Positions 1 through 5,496 of a stretch of 6,502 nt of DNA are shown piece by piece. The position numbers and the translations under genes were made by a program. The notes beneath the pieces were generated by a model that saw only the letters and a list, made by a program, of their open reading frames with translations, was not told where the DNA came from and did not search any database. Position 1 is the first letter of the stretch; each line of letters begins with the position of its first letter. The stretch is taken from positions 1 to 6,502 of the forward strand of contig UQRU01000118.1 of the NCBI GenBank assembly GCA_900543475.1, in the 5' to 3' direction. The DNA comes from an uncultured Eubacteriales bacterium. Lineage in GTDB: Bacteria > Bacillota > Clostridia > Christensenellales > CAG-138.

Positions 1-3000
1 AGCCATGGCGATCACCACGTTGAATTTATCGGCGTCAATGCCCAGCTTCACCTGCGGGGTGTTGGTGACCACCACTTCCCTGGGGGTTTCGCTGGTGGTT
101 TCCAGTGTGATCTCCACAGCAACCGGGGGCGCAGGGAAGAAATGCTCGGGGACCACGGTTTCCTCCAGCTGGTATTTCCCGGCGGGGAGGCCGTATAGAA
201 GGGCTTCGCAAGTATCCCCAGCCGCCTCTATGGTGGTGACGCTGCCATCTGGGTCATACCAATAGACGCCGTCCCGCAGGGTGAAGGTCAGCGGCGTGGA
301 AAGAGCGGACTCCGATTTCAGCTGGAAGCCTGCTCCGGGAAGGGGCTTGTGCGTCTTGCTGTGTACCTTGCTGATCTTCAACGCAAGGGGTAAGTCCACC
401 ACCGCCAGGGAAGTTTCCGCGAGAGGAGGTGCCGTTGCATCTTCCTTTTGCGCCTGGACGGCGGTATGCAGTACAATTTCCGTTCCCACCTCCGTGGTGA
501 TGGGCGGGGCTATGCTGTAGCCCGCTGGCCCTTCTACCTCCGTTGCCGTCACCTTCCCGGCAGGTAAATAGCAAATCACTGCCTGGGCTTTCTCATTGGT
601 AAGCTCCAAAACCTCCATGCCGGTTTCCCCTTCCCGGGCAGGCCGGTAGGTACCGTCCTTCTGCTGTATCAGCTTGATCACAGAGCCTTCTTCATCCGTC
701 AGCTTGAATTTGGCGCCTTGCAGGGGCTGCTTGGTCACCCCATCCTGCTTTTCCAGCAAAAAGCGGGTGGGGAGATTGGACACAGTGCATTGCAGGGGCA
801 GGGTATTCGTGTGCGCATTCTTCAATTCAAACTCGATTTCGGACAGAGCGATATAGCCGGGAACCGGGTCCTCCACCAGCTGATAGGTACCCTCTGTGAG
901 ATACGCAATGCGTGCCTTGCCGGTTTTGGCGTCCAGAAGCAGCTTTTCTACAGGCCCCGGCTCGACGACGGGTTCGGTTTCCTCGGCATCTGCACGATCT
1001 TCTTGGGCTCGCTCCGCCTTATCACCCTCCGGAGCATGCTCTATGGGGCGGTAGCTGCCATCCGCCATACGGTAAAGGGAAACCGCTTCGCCGCTTTCAT
1101 CCAGCAGTGTGAAGGACGCGCCCATGGGTTGTCCGGTAAAGGCATCCTCCTTATAGATTTCCACCGCAAGAGGTTCATTCTCTACGGTCACAGCCTTGGG
1201 CAGCGCCAGGATATTTTCCTCGGAGATGGTAACGCTCACCGGGGAGGCTACACCATATCCGGAATGGGGCTGCTCCTCCAGCGTAAGTATGCCCTCTGGT
1301 ACATACAGCAACGTTGCCTTGCCCATATCGTCCGTCAGAAAAATTTCATCGCCCTCTGCGGAAACCCGATAGATACCGTCGTCGCCTAGCGCAAAGCAAA
1401 GAGGCTCACCCTCGCCATTGAATAGCTTAAAGGGGACCCCTCCAAGGGGGACCTGGCTCTCTTTATCCACCTTATAGACTTCCAAAGCAAGAGGCTGGTT
1501 TTCTACGCCGATTGCCACCGGCGTTTGGCTGGTATTCTGCTTCGTTACCGTGAAAGGAACCGGCTCCACCTTGCCAAAGCCGGCATTCCCTGTTTCCACC
1601 AGGGTATAGTCCCCTGTAGGCACGGCAAGCAGCGTCGCCTTGCCGTCCGGCCCGGTTTGAAACAGGGCTGCGCCGTCCGGATCCACCCGGTATACCCCCT
1701 CCGCTGTTTTTGTAAACAGCAGCGCTTCGCCGGTTTCATCCAGCACCTTGAACTGTACGCCGGGAAGCGGGGCTCCGTTTAAGGCGTCGGTTTTCGTCAC
1801 CTCTACGGCCAGCGGCTCGTTGGACAGCGTGGCTTTGCCGGGGGCTGCCGTTGTGGTGCTGTCCGTCACGGATAGGGAAACGTTTTCTGCCGGCGGCGCA
1901 TAGCCGGGGGCGGGGCTTGCCTCCGCCAATTCATATTCCCCCCGGGGCAGGTAGGCAAGGGTCAGGCCGGTTTCCGGGATGGTAAAGGTTTCGCTGCCGC
2001 CCCGGTCCGGCCGCATCCAGCCCGGCTTGCCCGCTATGGTGGAGAGCGTTACCGGTTCGCCTGCCTCGTCCAACAGCCGGAACACCGCCCCGCCGATAGG
2101 GCTGCCGCTTTGTGCGTCCACCTTGTGTAGCGAAATGGCGGTGACCCCATTTTTCATGCCGGCAGCGGCGGGGCTGGCGGCGATGTGGGTTTGGGAAACC
2201 GTAACGGCGATATCCGCCGCCTTGGTGTAACCCTCCGCCGGGGTCTCTTCGCAGATGGTATATTGGCCCGGCTGGATCTGGGTGATGGATGCGCTGCCTT
2301 CATAGGTGGTGAAGGCGGCCTCCCCATCTGCATCCGGCTTATATACGCCGTTTTTTACTTTGATTAAGGGCACGGTCTCCCCTTCGCTGTCCTTGAGGAC
2401 GAAGGTACAGCCGTCCAGAGGTTTGTCCGTCAGCCCGTCCGTCTTGTTGAAGGTCAAGGTTAGGGCATAATCCTGCATGCTGAGCTTTGCGGCGTTTGAC
2501 ACATCATTTTGTGCTGTGACGGTTACGGATTTGGGCGTATCCTTGGTATAGCCCGCAGGCGCTTCCAACTCCTCTATGGTGTATGCCTGGGGCGGTAAGT
2601 ACCGGAATACCGCTTCGCCATCCTGGGTGGTGAAGGTGCTCTGCCCCTCCTCGTCCGGCCGGTAGCTGCCCGGTTCCAACTCCTTGAGCAGAACCGCCTC
2701 GCCGCCTTCGTCCAGCAGCCGGAAGACGCCGCCATCCAGCGGTTCTTTGGTGACCGCATCCGCTTTGGTGAATTCCAGGGTGGTCGGGTTGTTCTGGAAC
2801 CGCACCGCCAGTGGGCTGCGCACGCCATTTTCCCTTGTTATGGTAACGGGAACATCCTGGGGCTTCGCGTATCCTAAGCCCATGTCCCCCGTTTCCCGCA
2901 AGGTATAGGCGCCTGCGGGAACATAGTAGAGGGTGGCGGTACCCTCCGCGCCGGTCTCAAAGCCTGCCGTGCCCGCCGGGTCGTAGTGATAAACCCCATC

Positions 3001-4620
3001 CGCCTGCTTGGTGAATTGCAGCGCCTTGCCGGCTTCATCCAGCAGGGTGAAGGGGACGCCCGGGAGGGATTCCCCGGTGAAGCTGTCCACCTTGGTCAAG
3101 ACCACGCAAAGGGGTTCGTTCACCGCCTGGATGTTGGTGATCTCGGAAAGGATGAAGGTATCGCTGCCCAATTGTGCGAATCCTTCGGCATTGGGTTCAT
3201 GGATGGTATATTGACCGGCCGGAAGGTAGAGGATGGTGGCCTTGCCTTCCGCATCCACGGTGAATCCTTCCACACCCTCGTTGTCCGGCCTGTAGGTGCC
3301 GTCCTGGTGCTTGGAGAGCAGTACTGGGTTCCCGTTAGCATCTGTAAGCCGGAAGGTGACGCCGGGCATGGGTTCTTGGGTCAAGCCATTGGTCTTTACC
3401 ACATTGATCCGAGTGGGGGCGTTTTCTATGTCCACCGTACTGTCCCCTGTCAAATCGATGCTGGTGGAGCCCATGCCCACATATCCCTCATGGGGCGGGG
3501 AGACCTCGGTCAAGGTGTAGCTTCCCCCGGGCAGGCCGCTGATATATGCCCTGCCACCGCTGGTGGTGAAGGTGTTGGCGCTGCCGCCGGGGGTATACTG
3601 CCCCGGGCCGGTTTCGGTAAGGCAGATGGGGTTGCCGCCCTGGGAAAGCTGGAACACCGCGCCATCCAGGGCCGCGTTGGTATAATTGTCCGTCTTTCTT
3701 ACCGTCAGGTCGAAAAACCCGCCGGTGATGTACACATAGCCGCTATCCGGCGCGCCGCCTGCGGCCATCTCTACCGCAACGACCCGCTGCCTGCTGCCGG
3801 AGGATTCCGGTTCATACCAGTACAGCAGGGCGCTTTTGCCCGTTGACCCGCCCTTGCCCTGGATGAACAAGGAAACGTCCGTGCCGCCCAGGCTTACGGG
3901 GGCGGTGATGGTCAATTCATCATGTGTGCCGCCGGTATAGCCCTGGATGGTTACGTCGCTGTGGCTGGGCTGGATGGTATATCCGTTGGGAGCCTGAACG
4001 GTGAGGCTGGTTTGGAGCCGACCGTCCACCAGCTGCCAGGTGAGCCGGAAGTTGGGGGCGGATACGATGATTTCTCCGCCGCTCCCCCCGCCGGTGGTCT
4101 GCCCGCTGCGGCCGTAGGCAAGCAGCCGCATGAATAGATTCCACACATGTTCCGCGCCATCCTTGGCCCGGATATATCCCCGGCTCACGTCCATGAAGTT
4201 ATAGCCCTGGCCTGCGCTCTCATAGATCCAGGCCCGCAGGGCATTGGCGGTGGCGTAGTGCGCTTCGGCACTGCTTAACCCGCCGGAAGAAACAGGATAC
4301 CCATGATCCAGGATGGCCTGGATGCCGGTGATGGTGGAACCTGAGAAAATGGCGGAAGGATCGAAATCCGAATAGCTGGTGCCCCCAGAGGAGGGAGGAT
4401 CTTTTTTGTGCTCGATACAGTAGGCGAGGTTGCCTGCGCTGTCGTAGTGATAGGGGGTGTTCAGATCGTTCCATTCGCCGTTGGAGCCATAGTACTCGAA
4501 GTAGTCATAGCTGTTGTCCTGGTTGGTAATAACCGTGCTGGCTGCCAATGCCGGGGACATGAGGCCCAGCAGCATGAGAACGGCCAACGCCAGACAAACG
4601 ATTTTCCGATATCGTTGCAT
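1..4620 (-). CDS. Giant SpaA/Cna-B repeat surface adhesin, C-terminus off window
   Basis: One open frame of 1540 codons runs from the ATG at 4620 to the left edge with no stop, so the gene is partial at its 3' end. Residues 1-26 are a signal peptide (basic MQRYRK, hydrophobic core, cleavage expected after SPALA). Residues about 36-170 resemble a thioester-type head domain, about 180-300 form a beta-rich linker, and 302-1520 hold eleven SpaA/Cna-B-like domains of roughly 100-134 residues. Each domain shows a Lys on its first strand (VxKxD), a YTLxE Glu and, in nine of eleven, a closing Asn (NxP). These are the residues that form internal Lys-Asn isopeptide bonds in studied Cna-B domains and make the stalk rigid and protease resistant. 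The protein is expected to be secreted and sortase-anchored, but any anchor motif is out of view. Similar adhesins occur in Clostridia conjugative elements, so a role in attachment or mating contact is plausible but inferred. Confidence 0.93.
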   Translation of the reverse strand, partial: MQRYRKIVCLALAVLMLLGLMSPALAASTVITNQDNSYDYFEYYGSNGEWNDLNTPYHYDSAGNLAYCIEHKKDPPSSGGTSYSDFDPSAIFSGSTITGIQAILDHGYPVSSGGLSSAEAHYATANALRAWIYESAGQGYNFMDVSRGYIRAKDGAEHVWNLFMRLLAYGRSGQTTGGGSGGEIIVSAPNFRLTWQLVDGRLQTSLTVQAPNGYTIQPSHSDVTIQGYTGGTHDELTITAPVSLGGTDVSLFIQGKGGSTGKSALLYWYEPESSGSRQRVVAVEMAAGGAPDSGYVYITGGFFDLTVRKTDNYTNAALDGAVFQLSQGGNPICLTETGPGQYTPGGSANTFTTSGGRAYISGLPGGSYTLTEVSPPHEGYVGMGSTSIDLTGDSTVDIENAPTRINVVKTNGLTQEPMPGVTFRLTDANGNPVLLSKHQDGTYRPDNEGVEGFTVDAEGKATILYLPAGQYTIHEPNAEGFAQLGSDTFILSEITNIQAVNEPLCVVLTKVDSFTGESLPGVPFTLLDEAGKALQFTKQADGVYHYDPAGTAGFETGAEGTATLYYVPAGAYTLRETGDMGLGYAKPQDVPVTITRENGVRSPLAVRFQNNPTTLEFTKADAVTKEPLDGGVFRLLDEGGEAVLLKELEPGSYRPDEEGQSTFTTQDGEAVFRYLPPQAYTIEELEAPAGYTKDTPKSVTVTAQNDVSNAAKLSMQDYALTLTFNKTDGLTDKPLDGCTFVLKDSEGETVPLIKVKNGVYKPDADGEAAFTTYEGSASITQIQPGQYTICEETPAEGYTKAADIAVTVSQTHIAASPAAAGMKNGVTAISLHKVDAQSGSPIGGAVFRLLDEAGEPVTLSTIAGKPGWMRPDRGGSETFTIPETGLTLAYLPRGEYELAEASPAPGYAPPAENVSLSVTDSTTTAAPGKATLSNEPLAVEVTKTDALNGAPLPGVQFKVLDETGEALLFTKTAEGVYRVDPDGAALFQTGPDGKATLLAVPTGDYTLVETGNAGFGKVEPVPFTVTKQNTSQTPVAIGVENQPLALEVYKVDKESQVPLGGVPFKLFNGEGEPLCFALGDDGIYRVSAEGDEIFLTDDMGKATLLYVPEGILTLEEQPHSGYGVASPVSVTISEENILALPKAVTVENEPLAVEIYKEDAFTGQPMGASFTLLDESGEAVSLYRMADGSYRPIEHAPEGDKAERAQEDRADAEETEPVVEPGPVEKLLLDAKTGKARIAYLTEGTYQLVEDPVPGYIALSEIEFELKNAHTNTLPLQCTVSNLPTRFLLEKQDGVTKQPLQGAKFKLTDEEGSVIKLIQQKDGTYRPAREGETGMEVLELTNEKAQAVICYLPAGKVTATEVEGPAGYSIAPPITTEVGTEIVLHTAVQAQKEDATAPPLAETSLAVVDLPLALKISKVHSKTHKPLPGAGFQLKSESALSTPLTFTLRDGVYWYDPDGSVTTIEAAGDTCEALLYGLPAGKYQLEETVVPEHFFPAPPVAVEITLETTSETPREVVVTNTPQVKLGIDADKFNVVIAMA
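61..3717 (-). repeat. Array of eleven SpaA/Cna-B-like domains
   Basis: Protein-level tandem repeats cover residues 302-1520. The first-strand Lys positions are 309, 409, 510, 619, 726, 833, 943, 1050, 1157, 1291 and 1418. The matching YTLxE-type Glu positions are 372, 475, 576, 684, 791, 900, 1009, 1116, 1250, 1361 and 1487. The closing residue is Asn at 400, 501, 610, 824, 934, 1041, 1148, 1282 and 1520, and Asp at 717 (domain 4) and 1409 (domain 10). A GxYRPD-like turn and a YLPAG turn recur in most units. The copies are well diverged, so this is an old array, not a recent DNA duplication. Confidence 0.88.
4111..4513 (-). other. Thioester-like N-terminal domain, Gln apparently lost
   Basis: Residues about 36-170 carry LAYCIEHKK (Cys68), a HGYP segment (106-109) and ATANALRAWIYE (123-134). 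The order YC-I, then GYP, then a helix with 'ATQxAIW' matches thioester (TQXA/TED) domains of Gram-positive adhesins, in which the Cys and the Gln of TQxAIW form a bond that reacts with host amines. Here the TQxAIW equivalent reads TANALRAW, with Ala125 at the Gln position. Assignment is by motif order only. Confidence 0.6.
4543..4620 (-). other. Signal peptide coding segment of the adhesin
   Basis: Residues 1-26: n-region MQRYRK, hydrophobic core IVCLALAVLMLLGLM, and a c-region SPALA followed by A, fitting an A-x-A signal peptidase I site. It shows that the protein is exported through Sec. Confidence 0.85.
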
Positions 4621-4627
4621 GTTGCTT

Positions 4628-4633
4628 CTCCTT
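4628..4633 (-). promoter_or_regulatory. Ribosome binding site of the adhesin
   Basis: AAGGAG on the minus strand, 7 bases before the ATG at 4618-4620. It places the start directly at a typical signal peptide, although the same frame is open further upstream to a TAA at 4788-4790. Confidence 0.85.
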
Positions 4634-4650
4634 TGCTTTTTACCTGCCGG

Positions 4651-4699
4651 AAACAAAAACAGGGCCGCTGATCCTGGGCTTGGGTCAGGATGGCGGCCC
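4651..4699 (-). terminator. Terminator-like hairpin in the adhesin leader
   Basis: On the minus strand GGGCCGC and ATCCTG (4699-4686, one unpaired C between) pair with CAGGAT and GCGGCCC (4676-4662, CA bulge) around a 9-base loop. The stem is followed by TGTTTTTGTTT. The stem is strong, the T-run is interrupted. It lies 18 bases before the adhesin ribosome binding site, so it may end the upstream transcript or act as an attenuator in the adhesin leader. Confidence 0.7.
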
Positions 4700-4743
4700 C
4701 TAAACACCTCCAAGGCTTGCTTGGACGTGAAGTTTTTCGTTTT

Positions 4744-4772
4744 CCGGCTGGTATTTGTTTTTCTCGGCTGGT
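4744..4772. repeat. Pair of 9-bp direct repeats, 20-bp pitch
   Basis: The sequence CGGCTGGTA occurs at 4744-4752 and again at 4764-4772 (TACCAGCCG on the minus strand). The start-to-start distance of 20 bases is close to two helical turns, and the bases after each copy are A-rich on the minus strand. This is the layout of a two-site operator for a DNA-binding regulator, but only two copies exist and no regulator is identified. Confidence 0.45.
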
Positions 4773-4777
4773 AATCA

Positions 4778-4804
4778 AGGGTTAGGGGTTACGGGGGAAG
4801 GGGG
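4778..4804 (+). repeat. G-quadruplex-type motif
   Basis: Four G-tracts follow each other on the plus strand: GGG (4778-4780), GGGG (4784-4787), GGGGG (4792-4796) and GGGGGG (4799-4804), with loops TTA, TTAC and AA. This satisfies the usual G3+ N1-7 rule. It sits about 160 bases upstream of the adhesin start on the strand that would be template for adhesin transcription. Folding in the cell is not shown. Confidence 0.6.
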
Positions 4805-4859
4805 AAGTCACATCGACCGTTGGGAAGGAATAAAGGGCATACGTCCCCCTTGGCGCGGG

Positions 4860-5042
4860 CTATCTGGGGAAATACAGGCAGGTTGCAATGCCGCATTTTT
4901 CCATCTGTGCATCCCAATGCAGGCAGCGGGGGCATCCCCGTTTCCCCCTCGGCGCAGCAAACTTGTTTGGCTGCCTGTCAAAGCCGGGTTTTTGCTGCAT
5001 GAGCCGCTCATATTCCAGGTCTTTGCCTTCTGTAAAGTGCAA
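4860..5042 (-). CDS. Small Cys-rich protein, possible zinc-binding
   Basis: This 60-residue protein starts MHFTEGKDLEYERLMQQ and ends with four cysteines: C37-P-R-C40, then C50 and C55. The CxxC-x9-C-x4-C spacing suggests a small metal-binding knuckle, though this is inference. I do not recognise a named family, although 'FTEGKDLEYERxM' looks like a conserved opening seen in hypothetical proteins of Clostridia elements. The start is TTG, 4 bases after the stop of the preceding gene, with a GGGAGGTGA ribosome binding site lying across the preceding gene's end (GGAGG core 5050-5054, 7-base spacer). This tight spacing supports translational coupling and a real gene. It is basic and soluble with no membrane segment. 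Roles in DNA binding or as a partner of the upstream protein are possible but unsupported. Confidence 0.7.
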   Translation of the reverse strand: MHFTEGKDLEYERLMQQKPGFDRQPNKFAAPRGKRGCPRCLHWDAQMEKCGIATCLYFPR

Positions 5043-5046
5043 TGGC

Positions 5047-5055
5047 TCACCTCCC
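5047..5055 (-). promoter_or_regulatory. Ribosome binding site deciding a TTG start
   Basis: The minus strand reads GGGAGGTGA and ends in the TGA stop of the upstream 134-residue gene. The GGAGG core is 7 bases from the TTG at 5040-5042. It supports the TTG start of the 60-residue Cys-rich protein and coupling to the gene before it. Confidence 0.75.
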
Positions 5056-5451
5056 TTCCCACATGTGGATTTGTTTTGCCTGTTCGGCTTCGGCCAGCCC
5101 CTTACGGGATCGCCAGTATTGGGGAAAATACCGTTTTACGGTCGATTCCAAAGCTGCCCGGTATTGATCGGGCGCAAACCATTGGGGAGACTTGTGCAGC
5201 CCCTTATTCAAGAGTTCCAGCAATACGGCCGCTGCCTGGCAATCCTCCTCAAAGCAGAGATAGCGGCCGTCTCGGAACCCGCAGGCGCGCGCTTCAGATG
5301 AAAGCAGTGCCCGGGCCAGGCGAACCGTTAGCATGACGCCGCCATGGCTTGCGGTGGACACCTGGTATACGCCATGGCAGATAGGCACACAGCGTTGAAT
5401 TTCTCCCCAAGGGGAGGTTTCCGGCTGGTCAAACATGGTTGTTTCCTGCAT
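5047..5451 (-). CDS. Small protein resembling DUF7007 family
   Basis: This 134-residue protein has no signal peptide or membrane segment and should be cytoplasmic. Its N-terminal half carries SPWG (13-16), VSTASHGG (31-38) and YLCFEEDC (64-71). This pattern of PWG, then VSTxxHGG, then an acidic EED-C box fits my recollection of the DUF7007 proteins found beside partition and conjugation genes in Clostridia mobile elements. The biochemical function of that family is not known to me. The C-terminal half (about 75-128) is helical and charged. The ATG start has an AGGAGG site 5 bases upstream (5457-5462). The gene starts 45 bases after parB but on the far side of a strong terminator, so it needs read-through or a promoter inside parB. 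Its end is coupled to the next small gene. That it is a real gene is well supported; the family name is less certain. Confidence 0.75.
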   Translation of the reverse strand: MQETTMFDQPETSPWGEIQRCVPICHGVYQVSTASHGGVMLTVRLARALLSSEARACGFRDGRYLCFEEDCQAAAVLLELLNKGLHKSPQWFAPDQYRAALESTVKRYFPQYWRSRKGLAEAEQAKQIHMWEGR

Positions 5452-5469
5452 ATTCGCCTCCTGGGGACG

Positions 5470-5496
5470 AAAAAACGCCCATGCTTCACATGGGCG
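5470..5496 (-). terminator. Rho-independent terminator after parB
   Basis: On the minus strand the sequence is CGCCCATG, loop TGAAG, CATGGGCG, then TTTTTT: an 8-bp perfect GC-rich stem with a 5-base loop and a six-T tail. It begins at the base after the parB stop codon (5497-5499). The next gene starts only 19 bases beyond the T-run, so it probably limits, rather than abolishes, read-through from parAB. Confidence 0.9.

Larger units (their letters stand above)
4621..4859. other. Noncoding leader/intergenic region before the adhesin
   Basis: This 239-base stretch lies between the 60-residue gene and the adhesin start. I see no convincing coding sequence on either strand. It contains, in minus-strand order, a C-rich tract whose complement is a G-quadruplex motif (4778-4804), a pair of direct repeats (4744-4772), a small CCAAG/CTTGG hairpin (4710-4724), a terminator-like hairpin (4651-4699) and the adhesin ribosome binding site. 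I could not identify a promoter with good -35 and -10 boxes; TTGATT at about 4773-4778 is the only candidate -35 and its -10 partner is poor. A known riboswitch class was not recognised. Confidence 0.7.

Noticed and set aside
718..1389. 223-residue open frame on the plus strand
   Set aside because: It lies opposite the adhesin repeats, shows no recognisable domain, and its length follows from the GC-rich repeat coding on the other strand.
61..3717. Regular ~320-bp periodicity suggesting a DNA tandem repeat or CRISPR array
   Set aside because: The period comes from diverged protein domains in one open frame; there are no identical short repeats with unique spacers.
2986..3846. 286-residue open frame on the plus strand
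   Set aside because: It is a mirror of the SpaA-domain coding strand; its Gly/His-rich pieces recur with the repeat period and it has no family signature.
4618..4704. Longer adhesin start at a GTG near 4704
   Set aside because: The frame is open there, but the added residues would precede the signal peptide and run through the hairpin, while the ATG at 4620 has a proper AAGGAG site.
4461..4778. 105-residue minus-strand frame across the adhesin start
   Set aside because: It is out of frame with the adhesin and overlaps the terminator-like hairpin and the signal peptide coding region.
4745..4780. Sigma-A promoter with TTGATT as -35
   Set aside because: The -35 matches only 4 of 6 bases and the candidate -10 boxes at proper spacing (AAATAC or AATACC) are poor.
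4651..4790. Cyclic-di-GMP or other known riboswitch before the adhesin
   Set aside because: Such switches do control surface proteins, but I could not match the conserved core of any known class in this leader.
4755..5336. 193-residue open frame on the plus strand
   Set aside because: It spans the noncoding leader and runs opposite two minus-strand genes that have good ribosome binding sites; no domain was recognised.
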